From Bacillus sp. ISL-45 (GTDB lineage Bacteria > Bacillota > Bacilli > Bacillales > Cytobacillaceae): DNA of 64,000 nt. The stretch lies in NCBI RefSeq assembly GCF_018613195.1, contig NZ_JAGGQQ010000002.1:30449-94448 (forward strand). Reading direction: 5' to 3'. Position numbers and translations under genes: made by a program. Below, in pieces: positions 42,206 to 51,132 of the stretch (position 1 is its first letter; each line of letters begins with the position of its first letter). The notes under the pieces were generated by a model. The model had not been told where the DNA came from. It was given only the letters and a program-made list of their open reading frames with translations, and searched no databases.

Positions 42206-43591
42206 ATGTATTTCAAGTCATTTTTTGATGACCAGCTTGCACATATGTCTTACTTGATCGGCTGCCAGAGAACGGGCGAAGCGATTGTCATCGACCCGGC
42301 AAGGAATATCCAGCCTTATCTGGACATCGCCAAAAAAGAGGGCCTCAAAATCTCAGCTGCAACAGAAACCCATATTCATGCAGATTATCTGTCAGGAGCA
42401 AGGGAGCTTGCCCATCACCATGGCGCGAAGCTGTATGTATCCGATGAAGGGGATAAGGACTGGAAGTATCAATATGTCGACCAGTATGAGCATGAATTGC
42501 TGACAGAAGGCTCGACGTTCAATATTGGAAATATTTATTTTGAAGTCATCCACACGCCGGGCCATACACCGGAAAGCATCTCATTCCTGTTGACGGATAA
42601 GGGCGGCGGCGCCAATGAGCCGATGGGAATTTTCACGGGAGACTTCCTGTTCGTGGGCGATGTAGGCCGACCGGATCTTCTTGAAAAGGCGGCAGGCATC
42701 AAGGATACATCCGAAGCGGGTGCACGCCAGATGTTCGAATCGCTCCGAAAAGTGGAAGAGCTGTCTGACTTCCTGCAGGTATGGCCAGCACACGGAGCAG
42801 GAAGCGCATGCGGAAAATCCCTTGGAGCTGTGCCAATGTCCACTTTAGGCTATGAAAAAAAATTCAACTGGGCTTTCCAAATCAAAGAAGAGGATAAGTT
42901 TGTTGAGGAGCTGCTTGCCGGACAGCCGGAGCCTCCGAAGTACTTTGCCCAGATGAAAAAGCTGAATAAAGTAGGCCCTGAACTGCTCAGACATGAGGAA
43001 ACGCCTAAAGTGTCATTATCTGACGCAGGGGATGCAGTGGTTGTCGACACCCGTCCGGCAGATGAGTTCGCCGAGGGACATGCTGAAGGAACGATCAATA
43101 TCCCCTATAATAACTCCTTCACGAACTGGGCAGGTTGGCTGTTAAACTATGACCAGGACATCGTATTGATTGGTGATCCGGAAAAACTGACTGATGCAGG
43201 AAAATCCCTGCAGTCAATCGGACTTGACCAGGTCACAGGGTATATTGACCCGAAAGAGCTCAGCGGCAGCCTGGAAGGTTACAAGACCATCACCGCCAGC
43301 GAGGCAAAAGAAATGATGGAAGACGATAACTACTTTGTCATCGACGTCCGCAATCAGAGCGAGTGGGACAGCGGCCATATCCCCGGTGCCCATCACATGA
43401 TGCTCGGAAACCTGACCGACAAGCTTGACGAGGTGCCAAACGACAAGAAAATCATCGCCCACTGCCAGTCAGGCGCACGTTCCGCGATCGGAACAAGCCT
43501 GCTCTTGAAAAACGGCTACAAGGATGTAGTCAACCTCGAAGGCGGCTACTCCGCCTGGGAAGAAGAAGGACTCCCTGTTAAAAAGGATTAA
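42206..43591 (+). CDS. cstB: CstB-like persulfide dioxygenase-sulfurtransferase (MBL plus two rhodanese domains)
   Basis: 461 residues. N-terminal MBL dioxygenase domain (1-240) with THIHADY (His56, His58, Asp60), TPGHTPES (His120), TGDFLFVGD (Asp146) and WPAHGAGSACGKSLG (His196, Cys202). Mononuclear persulfide dioxygenases use His-His-Asp, so Tyr61 in place of the last His of HxHxDH is tolerable. A first rhodanese-like domain (about 268-350) lacks the active cysteine (IGDPEK in its place). The C-terminal rhodanese (about 362-458) has loop CQSGARS (Cys420). The arrangement and length match staphylococcal CstB, which turns low-thiol persulfides into thiosulfate. It has AGGAGG upstream and a weak half-matching TACC/GGTA site at 42142-42157. 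Confidence 0.88.
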   Translation: MYFKSFFDDQLAHMSYLIGCQRTGEAIVIDPARNIQPYLDIAKKEGLKISAATETHIHADYLSGARELAHHHGAKLYVSDEGDKDWKYQYVDQYEHELLTEGSTFNIGNIYFEVIHTPGHTPESISFLLTDKGGGANEPMGIFTGDFLFVGDVGRPDLLEKAAGIKDTSEAGARQMFESLRKVEELSDFLQVWPAHGAGSACGKSLGAVPMSTLGYEKKFNWAFQIKEEDKFVEELLAGQPEPPKYFAQMKKLNKVGPELLRHEETPKVSLSDAGDAVVVDTRPADEFAEGHAEGTINIPYNNSFTNWAGWLLNYDQDIVLIGDPEKLTDAGKSLQSIGLDQVTGYIDPKELSGSLEGYKTITASEAKEMMEDDNYFVIDVRNQSEWDSGHIPGAHHMMLGNLTDKLDEVPNDKKIIAHCQSGARSAIGTSLLLKNGYKDVVNLEGGYSAWEEEGLPVKKD

Positions 43592-43598
43592 TACAATT

Positions 43599-43632
43599 AG
43601 CCAGCTTAGTTTTTAAGCTGGCTTTATTTATT
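43599..43632 (+). terminator. Terminator of the CstB-like gene
   Basis: Perfect stem agccagctta / taagctggct, followed by ttatttattt. Confidence 0.85.
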
Positions 43633-43750
43633 TGGGTATTGGAGCGTGTTGCGGGTGGAATTGTAATAATATGGTAAAAATAGCCGCCGATGGAGTGGAT
43701 CGGCTTCGTGGATTGCAAGGTAGAGGGAAGAGGTCACTAGATCCATCTCT

Positions 43751-44160
43751 ATAAGGGCATCGTCCAAGCCGAAAGGTACCCTTATGCAAGCAGTTCTGCA
43801 TTTATAAGGGTACGATTCAAGCGGAAAGATACCCTTATGCAAGCCATTCTTCCTCTATAAGGGTACGATTCAAGCGGAAAGATACCCTTATGCAAGCAGT
43901 TCTGCATTTATAAGGGTACGATTCAAGCGGAAAGATGACCTTATGCAAGCAGTTCTGCATTTATAAGGGTACGATTCAAGCGGAAAGATGACCTTATGCA
44001 AGCAGTTCTCCCTCTATAAGGGTACCATTCAATCGGAAAGATACCCTTATGCAAGCAAAACACCCTCTATAAGGGTACCATTCAAGCGGAAAGATACCCT
44101 TATGCAAGCAAAACACCCTCTATAAGGGTACCATTCAAGCGGAAAGGTAACCCCATTAAG
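43751..44160. repeat. 53-bp tandem repeat array, eight units
   Basis: ATAAGGG recurs at 43751, 43804, 43857, 43910, 43963, 44016, 44069 and 44122, exactly every 53 bp. Each unit has nested symmetric arms: AAGGGTA and TACCCTT outside, TTC and GAA inside. Two central units have a compensable change (gataccctt to gatgacctt) and the last three share a different spacer (gcaaaacaccctc), so the array shows internal block duplication. It fills the 745-bp gap between the CstB-like gene and the second two-component system. Confidence 0.95.
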
Positions 44161-44294
44161 CAATCCTTTCAACCCAATAGAGTGTATTGCCGCCTGAATT
44201 TAACTAACCCCCCTATAATCATGAACAAACTATGACCAACATGTTAAATAATCTGTAACAGCAGGTGAAACAGTTGATTCTCTCGCCATTGCGC

Positions 44295-44300
44295 TATAAT
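44295..44300 (+). promoter_or_regulatory. -10 box of the second two-component system
   Basis: A perfect TATAAT, 37 bp before the GTG start. The TTGATT 15 bp upstream is a short-spaced -35, so an activator may be needed. Confidence 0.4.
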
Positions 44301-44336
44301 TTATATATAACAGATGTCGGAACAGAGGGGATTGCC

Positions 44337-45035
44337 GTGAAAATATTAGTGATTGAGGATAATGAAAGTGTCTGTGCGATGATTGAGATGTTCTTTTTAA
44401 AAGAGGGCATAGAAGGCAGGTTTGTGAATGATGGCCTCCAGGGCTATGAGGCTTACAAAAGCGCAGAGTGGGATTTGCTGATTGTCGACTGGATGCTTCC
44501 GGGTATGGATGGTGTAACACTTTGCAGGAAGATCAGGCAGGATGGCAGTGATGTGCCGATCATCATGCTGACGGCCAAGGACAGTGAATCTGATCAGGTT
44601 CTTGGACTAGAGATGGGAGCGGATGATTATGTGACGAAGCCGTTCAGTCCGCTGGCTTTGATGGCGAGGATCAAGGCTGTGGCCCGGCGATATCAAAAAC
44701 AGAAACCCGGTGAGCACAGCGAGGTTGGGACGAGCCGTCTGAAAATCAACAAAGAAACTCGTGAAGTAAGCCTGGACGGCAGCCCAGTGACAAATTTGAC
44801 GCCAAAAGAATTCGACCTGCTTCTATTGTTCGCCCAGCATCCGCGCCAGGTATTCACGAGGGAGCAGCTTCTTGAGCGTGTCTGGGGATACCAATTTTAC
44901 GGTGATGAACGTACGGTGGATGTCCATATCAAGAGACTAAGGAAGAAGATTGGCAGTGCTGAACAGCCATTCTTCCATACGGTTTGGGGCGTAGGCTATA
45001 AATTCGATGAACTGGTTGATGGGCATGAAGGTTAA
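44337..45035 (+). CDS. OmpR/PhoB-family response regulator 2
   Basis: 232 residues from a GTG at 44337 with GAGGGG upstream. Receiver domain with VIEDN, phospho-acceptor LIVDWMLPGMDG (Asp51), MLTAKDS and YVTKPFSP, then a winged helix with LTPKEFDLLLLFAQHP and RTVDVHIKRLRKKI. It is followed by its kinase with an overlap. Target genes are not evident. Confidence 0.93.
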   Translation: MKILVIEDNESVCAMIEMFFLKEGIEGRFVNDGLQGYEAYKSAEWDLLIVDWMLPGMDGVTLCRKIRQDGSDVPIIMLTAKDSESDQVLGLEMGADDYVTKPFSPLALMARIKAVARRYQKQKPGEHSEVGTSRLKINKETREVSLDGSPVTNLTPKEFDLLLLFAQHPRQVFTREQLLERVWGYQFYGDERTVDVHIKRLRKKIGSAEQPFFHTVWGVGYKFDELVDGHEG

Positions 45036-46431
45036 ATATATATACCAGCAATTTCTGAGCCATATCAGCATTATCATCGTTGCCTTCCTCATCCTGAGCC
45101 TCGTATTCACACAGTATGTGGAAACGTTGGTTTATAAAAATAAAACGGAGGAGCTGATTTCCTACGGGGAAAATATCCTCCGAGATCTTGATCGAGGCAG
45201 TGAACGTCCTGATCAGGTGATCAATCAGTATGCCCGGGTTCTTTTTGGCCGGGATATCCAGTTCAGTGTATTTGATGAGAATATCCAGCTGCTGAATCCA
45301 ATCAGATGGAGAGGGCCGGCGATCGAGTTATCGGAAGAAGAGTGGAGCCAGCTCACAAACGGAAATCCGATTGTGAAAAATTTTGATCTAGAACGGTATG
45401 ACCGTGCTGTGACCCTGGTTGTTTTGCCATATGTGGATCGTGGAAATTTCATCGGCGGCATTCTCCTGACCTCGCCAATCAGCGGGACACGGGAAATGAT
45501 TACAGAAATCAATAAATATTTATTTTATACCGTGCTGATTGCGCTTGCTGTTTCGTTCCTGCTGAGCTGGGTGCTGTCACGCATCCATGTGAACAGGATC
45601 AAAAAGCTGCAGGAAGCCACATCGCTGGTGTCTGCAGGGGATTATACCGTAAAAGTTCCATCCTCTGACTTCGATGAAATCGGTGAATTGGCGAATGATT
45701 TTAACAGCATGGTAAGCAAACTGAACGATTCGAAATCAGAAATCGAAAGCCTGGAAAACCGGCGCCGCCAGTTCATGTCAGATGTTTCCCATGAATTGAG
45801 GACGCCGCTTACGACCATTAGCGGAATTATTGAGGGGCTCAGGAATAATATGATTCCCGAGGCGGAGAAAGAGCGGGGCATCAACCTGGTCAGCCAGGAA
45901 ACGAAGCGGCTGATCAGGCTGGTTAATGAGAACCTGGATTATGATAAAATCCGCTCGAATCAAGTACTGCTTTTAAAAGAAGATATTGAACTGATTGAGG
46001 TATTCGAAATCATCCAGGACCAACTAGGGCTGCAGGCGGAGGAACGAAATAACTCAATTGAGATCCAAACGGAAGAATCAGCCATGGTCCATGCTGATTA
46101 TGACCGTCTTGTCCAGATTTTGATCAATATTACGAAAAACAGCATCCAGTTCACTGAAAATGGAACCATCTTGCTTCGCGGCAGGATGGCTGGGGCGAAG
46201 ACGGTGATTGAGATCGAGGACACAGGCATTGGCATCGAACCGGCTGAAATCGAAAAAATCTGGCATCGCTTTTACAAAGCCGATATCTCGAGAACGAGCA
46301 ACCCGTTTGGAGAGTTCGGCCTCGGGTTGTCAATAGTCAAACAGCTGGTACAGATGCATGATGGAAAAATTTCAGTGGAAAGCGAGCATGGAAAAGGGAC
46401 AAAGTTTGTGATCGAACTCCCTTTTCGATAA
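45025..46431 (+). CDS. Sensor histidine kinase 2
   Basis: 468 residues if started at ATG 45025; ATG 45007 and 45019 are also in frame and none has a strong binding site, in keeping with translation coupled to the overlapping regulator gene. First helix (about 10-30), an extracellular sensor domain of about 130 residues, second helix (about 165-185), HAMP, HisKA with DVSHELRTPLTT (His256), and an ATPase domain with ITKNSIQFTENG, DTGIGIEP and FGLGLSIVKQL. The stimulus is unknown. A terminator lies 12 bp after the stop. Confidence 0.9.
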   Translation: MKVKYIYQQFLSHISIIIVAFLILSLVFTQYVETLVYKNKTEELISYGENILRDLDRGSERPDQVINQYARVLFGRDIQFSVFDENIQLLNPIRWRGPAIELSEEEWSQLTNGNPIVKNFDLERYDRAVTLVVLPYVDRGNFIGGILLTSPISGTREMITEINKYLFYTVLIALAVSFLLSWVLSRIHVNRIKKLQEATSLVSAGDYTVKVPSSDFDEIGELANDFNSMVSKLNDSKSEIESLENRRRQFMSDVSHELRTPLTTISGIIEGLRNNMIPEAEKERGINLVSQETKRLIRLVNENLDYDKIRSNQVLLLKEDIELIEVFEIIQDQLGLQAEERNNSIEIQTEESAMVHADYDRLVQILINITKNSIQFTENGTILLRGRMAGAKTVIEIEDTGIGIEPAEIEKIWHRFYKADISRTSNPFGEFGLGLSIVKQLVQMHDGKISVESEHGKGTKFVIELPFR

Positions 46432-46442
46432 GATGAAAAAAG

Positions 46443-46473
46443 AAGCTGCGGGCATGGTCCCCGGCTTTTCCTA
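46443..46473 (+). terminator. Terminator of the second two-component system
   Basis: Stem aagctgcggg / ccccggctt with one bulge, followed by ttcctattt. Confidence 0.6.
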
Positions 46474-46492
46474 TTTGAAAGGGTGAAACAAC

Positions 46493-47476
46493 ATGGTGCG
46501 TTTCGGAGTAGTAGGTACAAATTGGATTACAGAAGCATTTATCAAGGGGGCAAGCCACCATCAGGATTTTCAGCTTAATGCCGTTTATTCGCGTACTGAG
46601 GACCGTGCCGCGGAGTTTGCCGGCAAATTCGGAGTGGATACTATTTTTACAGACCTGGAAGAGATGGCAAAAAGCAATTTAATTGATGCCGTCTATATTG
46701 CAAGTCCCAATTCTCTGCATGCCAGCCAGGCGAAGACTCTCATGGAAAATGGCAAGCATGTTCTCTGCGAAAAAGCAATTGCGTCTAACAGCGGCGAGCT
46801 GGACGATATGATCAGGACGGCAAAGGATCATCAGGTTGTTTTGATGGAGGCGCTAAAATCGACCCTGATGCCGAACTTCAAGGCCGTCCAGGAGAATCTG
46901 GATAAAATCGGCACGATCAGAAGGTACTTCGCCAGCTATTGCCAGTATTCGTCCCGCTATGACAAGTATAAAGAAGGTACCGTATTGAACGCCTTCAACC
47001 CGAAATTTTCGGCAGGTTCACTGATGGACATCGGCATCTATTGCCTCTATCCTTTCGTTGTCCTGTTTGGAGAGCCAAAGTCTATTCAGGCAACCGGCTA
47101 TTTGCTTGAATCAGGTGTGGATGGGGAAGGCAGCCTGATTATGAAATATGAGGAAATGGATGCGGTCATCATGTTTTCGAAAATCACTGATTCATCTCTT
47201 CCTTCTGAGATACACGGCGAGAATGGGAACATCAAGATTGATAAAATCAGTACGCCGGAAAAAGTGGAAATTCTCTATCGTGATGGGAGATATGAAGATA
47301 TTTCGAGAGAACAACTGGATGATAATATGTTTTATGAAGCGGAGGAATTCATTAACTTGATTCAGCAAGGGAAACTGGAATCAAGGAACAACTCGCTTGA
47401 AAACTCGAGGATCACGATGAGGATTCTTGATGAGGCAAGGTCGCAAATGGGTGTCAGATTCCCGAGCGACAAATAG
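46493..47476 (+). CDS. Gfo/Idh/MocA-family oxidoreductase
   Basis: 327 residues. NAD(P)-binding Rossmann domain with FGVVGTNWITEAFI, the AVYSRTEDRA segment and the catalytic-loop CEKAIASN (normally EKP in this family; here Ala replaces Pro). The C-terminal alpha/beta domain has GSLMDIGIYCLYP, the conserved D-x-G-x-Y/H signature. These enzymes oxidise or reduce sugars, inositols or related compounds. Substrate unknown. Single gene with GAAAGGGTG upstream. Confidence 0.88.
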   Translation: MVRFGVVGTNWITEAFIKGASHHQDFQLNAVYSRTEDRAAEFAGKFGVDTIFTDLEEMAKSNLIDAVYIASPNSLHASQAKTLMENGKHVLCEKAIASNSGELDDMIRTAKDHQVVLMEALKSTLMPNFKAVQENLDKIGTIRRYFASYCQYSSRYDKYKEGTVLNAFNPKFSAGSLMDIGIYCLYPFVVLFGEPKSIQATGYLLESGVDGEGSLIMKYEEMDAVIMFSKITDSSLPSEIHGENGNIKIDKISTPEKVEILYRDGRYEDISREQLDDNMFYEAEEFINLIQQGKLESRNNSLENSRITMRILDEARSQMGVRFPSDK

Positions 47477-47520
47477 AAAAAGGGCAGGTGCCTTTTGTGC
47501 ACCTGCCTTTTAGCATTTTT
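47477..47520. terminator. Terminator between the oxidoreductase and lactonase genes
   Basis: Stem ggcaggtgc / gcacctgcc with cttttgt loop, T tract on the right and A tract on the left. Confidence 0.9.
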
Positions 47521-47535
47521 CAGAATGCCCGAGGA

Positions 47536-48591
47536 TCAATAATTCAAAAATTTCACGCATACTGGATCCGGCACCTTCACATCTGACTGCAGCAATGTCA
47601 ATCTGCCTGTATCTGTATCACGGGAATACAGCGCGACATTGCTGGAATTCTGGTTGGCGGCAATCAGGAATTTCTCACTGGGGTCTAGCACAAAATCCCT
47701 TGGCCAATTCCCCTCCGTAGACGTAAGCTCGACAAAATCAAGCTGGAAGCTTTCTGGGTCCACCTTAAAAATCGCGATACTGTCATGGCCGCGGTTGGCA
47801 GCGTAGACGTACTTCCCATCAGATGAAATATGGATGGCGCTTCCTTGGTTGTTGTCGGTAAAATCTGCAGGCAGGGTGGAGATGGCCTGCAGCTGTTCAA
47901 AGCTGCCTTCCTGTGAATTGTATTTTAAAACAAGTACTTCAGAGCTGAATTCTGTCATCAAATAGGCGATGGTATTGTTTGGATGGAAAACAAGATGCCT
48001 TGGACCGCTGCCTGGTGCAATATGGAGCACACTCTTCTCGATCAGCTGGCCGTTATCCAGAGTATAGGTAATCAATTGGTCGATGCCAAGGTCGATTACT
48101 GCTGAATGGTTTCCGTCCGGTGTAAATCCCGCATAATGGGTGTGTGCTTTTTCCTGGCGCTCATCCGGTCCTGAGCCATCATGGACCGCGCTTGATAAGA
48201 CCGACTCAATATTGCCTGTTTCAGGGTTCAGCAGATAGGAATCAGCAGACCCTTTATGGTAATTGGCGGATAAAAGCAGGTTATTTTCCTCGTTCACGCT
48301 CACATGGCATGGTGACGCTCCTTGTGCAAGCTCGGAATTGATGAATGATAGCTTTCCGGAATCGAGAATGCGGAAACCTGCCACTCCTCCTGTACCACCT
48401 TCCTTTGCGACAGCATAGAGAAAGCGGTTGTCGTCACTGATTGTCAGGTATGTAGGATTTTCCAGGGCTGCCGCTGGTTCCACGTCGAGGATTTTTCCAT
48501 TCACTGGATCAAGGGTGAAAGAGTAGATGCCCTCGCTGTCTTCTTTTGTATATGTACCGAAATAGCCTTTGAACTTTTCATGGGTTGCCAT
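47536..48591 (-). CDS. Lactonase family seven-bladed propeller (6-phosphogluconolactonase-like)
   Basis: 351 residues from the ATG at 48591, 8 bp after GGAGG. Beta-propeller repeats of the Pgl/YkgB family: YFGTYTKEDSEGIYSF, YAVAKEGG, SPCHVSVNEENNLLLSANYH, GPRHLVFHPNNTIAYLMTE, and near the end VYAANRGHDSIAIF and WPRDFVLDPSEKFLIAANQN. No signal peptide. Members hydrolyse 6-phosphogluconolactone in the pentose phosphate pathway, though the YkgB-type in Bacillus is less well characterised. Confidence 0.88.
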   Translation of the reverse strand: MATHEKFKGYFGTYTKEDSEGIYSFTLDPVNGKILDVEPAAALENPTYLTISDDNRFLYAVAKEGGTGGVAGFRILDSGKLSFINSELAQGASPCHVSVNEENNLLLSANYHKGSADSYLLNPETGNIESVLSSAVHDGSGPDERQEKAHTHYAGFTPDGNHSAVIDLGIDQLITYTLDNGQLIEKSVLHIAPGSGPRHLVFHPNNTIAYLMTEFSSEVLVLKYNSQEGSFEQLQAISTLPADFTDNNQGSAIHISSDGKYVYAANRGHDSIAIFKVDPESFQLDFVELTSTEGNWPRDFVLDPSEKFLIAANQNSSNVALYSRDTDTGRLTLLQSDVKVPDPVCVKFLNY

Positions 48592-48859
48592 TATGAATGC
48601 CTCCAATTTGATTAAGCATTAATTGTCTAAGATATAGTCTAGCAAAAAAATCCTGGGTGACAAAATGTTACGAACAACAGGTGAATGGGTAAAATAGTAC
48701 AGGAGATCTTCAGTTTGTAAAATGAATGTTAGATAACCTGACCAAAATCTGGACTTTAAGCTTTTTAAGGGATATGCTCTTTTATAATGAGATTCTAGCA
48801 AAGTTTTCTCAATAGACGAAAGAGCCTGATATCAGTTTAAAGTGTTTAGGAGGTTTATT

Positions 48860-49687
48860 ATGAGCTTGCAAAAACAGATAATTGACGCATTGAATGTGAA
48901 GCCGCAAATCGATCCCCAGCAGGAAATCAGGAAGAGAATCGATTTTTTAAAGGAATATTTACTTGTCTCAAGGGCAAAAGGGTTCTTGCTTGGAATCAGC
49001 GGCGGCCAGGATTCCACCCTCGCTGGAAGGCTGGCGCAGATGGCAGCGGAGGAATTGCGGTCAGAAGGCAAGGAGGCCAAATTCGTAGCAGTCAGACTTC
49101 CATATGCTGTGCAAAAAGACGAGGAAGATGCACAGAAAGCATTGGACTTCATCAAGGCTGACCAGACGATCACCTTCAATATCCAGCCTGCTGTCGATAC
49201 GTTCAATACACAGTTCGAGGAAGCGATTGGCGATAATATGACGGATTTTAATAAAGGAAACGCAAAGGCAAGGATGAGAATGATCACACAGTATGCCATC
49301 GCAGGACAGGAAGGCTTGCTGGTGATCGGGACAGACCATGCTGCCGAGGCTGTGACCGGATTCTTTACAAAATACGGGGACGGCGGTGCCGATTTGCTGC
49401 CTCTATCCGGACTGAACAAGCGTCAGGGCAGGGAACTGCTGAAGGCATTGAACGCAGAACCGAGACTGTACCTGAAAGAGCCTACTGCCGACCTTCTTGA
49501 CAACAAGCCGCTTCAGTCCGATGAAACCGAGCTTGGAGTCAGCTATGAAGCAATCGATGACTATCTGGAAGGAAAGCAGATTGACGAAGCGGACGCTGGC
49601 AAAATTGAAGGCAGATACCTTGCTTCCGAGCATAAACGGCATATGCCTGCATCCATGTTTGATTCTTGGTGGAAGAGATATGCATAA
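48860..49687 (+). CDS. nadE: Ammonia-dependent NAD+ synthetase
   Basis: 275 residues from the ATG at 48860 after AGGAGG. ATP-pyrophosphatase loop [14 protein letters not shown] (SGGQDST, 47-53), then [13 protein letters not shown]-like segment ([13 protein letters not shown]), [26 protein letters not shown], and the C-terminal [18 protein letters not shown]. It makes NAD+ from deamido-NAD+ and ammonia; there is no glutaminase domain. The length and motifs are standard for Bacillus NadE. Confidence 0.96.
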   Translation: MSLQKQIIDALNVKPQIDPQQEIRKRIDFLKEYLLVSRAKGFLLGISGGQDSTLAGRLAQMAAEELRSEGKEAKFVAVRLPYAVQKDEEDAQKALDFIKADQTITFNIQPAVDTFNTQFEEAIGDNMTDFNKGNAKARMRMITQYAIAGQEGLLVIGTDHAAEAVTGFFTKYGDGGADLLPLSGLNKRQGRELLKALNAEPRLYLKEPTADLLDNKPLQSDETELGVSYEAIDDYLEGKQIDEADAGKIEGRYLASEHKRHMPASMFDSWWKRYA

Positions 49688-49730
49688 AAAAGCCTGGCTG
49701 AGATCTTCGATCAATCAGCCAGGCTTTTCA
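49685..49730. terminator. Bidirectional terminator after nadE
   Basis: Stem aaaaaagcctggctga / tcagccaggctttt with a long inner hairpin gatcttcgatc. Confidence 0.9.
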
Positions 49731-49731
49731 T

Positions 49732-50076
49732 TTATTCAGTTTGCGCCACTGCGAAATGCGGCGTATCTTCTTTTTCCGTCACTTTGTCGATTTTATCGGT
49801 GAACATTTGGAAGACTCGCTTTTTCTCTTCCAATTCCTTGATATATTCCTTCAAATCATTGAATTTCTCCTCAAATGGCTGATGATACAGTTCACGGATT
49901 TTCCTGTTCAAGTCTGGATTCACTGTCGACTGGACGACTTGCTTTGTGATGTTGAATTTATATGTATACACTTTTAACTCGTTTTTAACTTCTTCATACT
50001 CCGAATCAATCTCTTGAAGAATCTCTTCAATTTCTGTTTTCCATTCATCTAGCGACTTCTTAACATGCTGTTCCAT
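49732..50076 (-). CDS. Coiled-coil protein of unknown function
   Basis: 114 residues, almost all charged helix with heptad-like spacing (WKTEIEEILQEIDSEYEEVKN and FEEKFNDLKEYIKELEEKKR, each quoted in part). AGGAGG lies upstream of the ATG. No cysteine, signal peptide or membrane helix. It is probably cytoplasmic; I do not recognise the family. Convergent with nadE. Confidence 0.75.
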   Translation of the reverse strand: MEQHVKKSLDEWKTEIEEILQEIDSEYEEVKNELKVYTYKFNITKQVVQSTVNPDLNRKIRELYHQPFEEKFNDLKEYIKELEEKKRVFQMFTDKIDKVTEKEDTPHFAVAQTE

Positions 50077-50356
50077 AAGGATCCTCCTGCCATTCGCCTG
50101 TAATAAAGCTTCTTCCCTTTATTCTAGCAAGCGAATTTTACATAGAGATTGCTGGGATATTACATTGTTAAAACAATCCTAGTCCGAATTTGTACAGTGC
50201 TTCCCAAAAGCTGTTTCTATCAATCTGCAGGTATTAAACTATCTCATAAAAGATTTCTCTATAAATGGTTCTAGGAAAAAAGACTCATCCTTGTAAGAAA
50301 ATGGCGAAAATTGTTGAAATAACGGTACTATAGTTTTATATTTTAATTAGAACTGA

Positions 50357-50435
50357 AAAAGGCAAACTCATCGAAAGGTGAGGACGCAAAGCCACGAGTC
50401 TAAGGCATCACTGCTATGATCGTCGGGCTGCCAAA
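50357..50435 (+). ncRNA. c-di-GMP-I riboswitch (GEMM)
   Basis: aaaaggcaaactcatc, GAAA tetraloop, ggtgaggacgcaaagccacg and the closing cgtcgggctgcc match the GEMM-I aptamer, including the GGCAAAC and GACGCAAAGCC core. A terminator follows at 50494-50527, giving a transcription-control platform. The next gene in the same direction is the orphan 50699 protein, so that protein is presumably under cyclic di-GMP control. Confidence 0.93.
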
Positions 50436-50493
50436 AAAGAACGGATGAGAACACCAGGTACAGGTGGATGGTTTTAAAGACTGTTTGCCACAT

Positions 50494-50527
50494 TAAAATC
50501 CGCCGTCCTTTTGGGGGATTTTTTATT
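50494..50527 (+). terminator. Expression-platform terminator of the c-di-GMP riboswitch
   Basis: Stem aaaatcc / ggatttt with a G/C-rich inner part, followed by a T tract. Confidence 0.7.
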
Positions 50528-50698
50528 TGGAATGTCTCTTTCTGCACCATATTGCAAAAAGAAACGAATTTCACGTTTGTATATTGCGATATAGGATAAA
50601 TAATACCTAAGATACTTGACAGGACAAAATAAAATGATCCTTTTGGCAGATTTGGTTTTAGCCAATGTTCAATTTTTTTATGAAAGGTGGAGGAAACG

Positions 50699-50923
50699 TT
50701 GACGGTTTTATTTGGGACGGTAGAGTACTTTGAACGGGAGATAGAGTTTCATTTATCTGAAGTTGAAAAAAGAGAGAGGTTCCGGGAAGAAATCAATCAA
50801 ATTCAATTGAAGCTTGAAGAAGAGCTGCTTAATGACTTTATCTGCGACGAAAAGCTAAGGATGGAATGCTTGCAGAATCTATCGAATGCCTGCAGTAAGT
50901 TAACTGAAGATTATGTAGTTTGA
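50699..50923 (+). CDS. Small acidic helical protein under a c-di-GMP riboswitch
   Basis: 74 residues from a TTG at 50699, 5 bp after AAGGTGGAGG; the GTG at 50687 overlaps that site. The sequence is mostly charged amphipathic helix (FEREIEFHLSEVEKRERF, LKLEEELLNDFICDEKLR) with two cysteines (about 51 and 59 in CDEKLRMECLQNL). No signal peptide, membrane helix or known motif. The upstream riboswitch ties it to the motile/sessile switch. Family unknown. Confidence 0.7.
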   Translation: MTVLFGTVEYFEREIEFHLSEVEKRERFREEINQIQLKLEEELLNDFICDEKLRMECLQNLSNACSKLTEDYVV

Positions 50924-50927
50924 CAAG

Positions 50928-50998
50928 AAAAGCGGAAGCGCCTTGGTCAGCCCCGACAAGCGTCTTGAGGGGCTAGGCGGTGCAGCTGGACAATTCTC
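50928..50998. repeat. Short copy of the GC-rich Bacillaceae extragenic repeat
   Basis: agaaaagcggaagcgccttgg ... ggggctaggcggtgcagctggacaattctc, quoted in part. The two ends match the ends of the 11470-11830 element, with about 290 bp of the interior missing. Confidence 0.8.
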
Positions 50999-51023
50999 AA
51001 GTTATATCTTTCTTATTTCATAC

Positions 51024-51056
51024 GAAAAGCCTGTGGACCGATCCACAGGCTTTTTC
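51024..51056. terminator. Strong terminator after the 50699 gene
   Basis: Perfect stem aaaagcctgtgga / tccacaggctttt, ccga loop. Confidence 0.9.
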
Positions 51057-51132
51057 TATTGCTCTATTTAACTAGGCAGAGGGATAATACCTGGTTGGTA
51101 TGTATTCTGCTTTGTAAAAGAAGAATGTCCTT

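Noticed and set aside
43751-44160. CRISPR-like array
   Set aside because: The whole 53-bp unit repeats, with no unique spacers of constant size between short repeats, and no cas genes are near. The same applies to the arrays at 6626, 22425 and 35996.
51087-51101. Sixth member of the CsoR-like operator set
   Set aside because: ATACC-TGGTT-GGTAT has a 5-bp centre instead of 6 and precedes only a gene remnant, so it is not counted.
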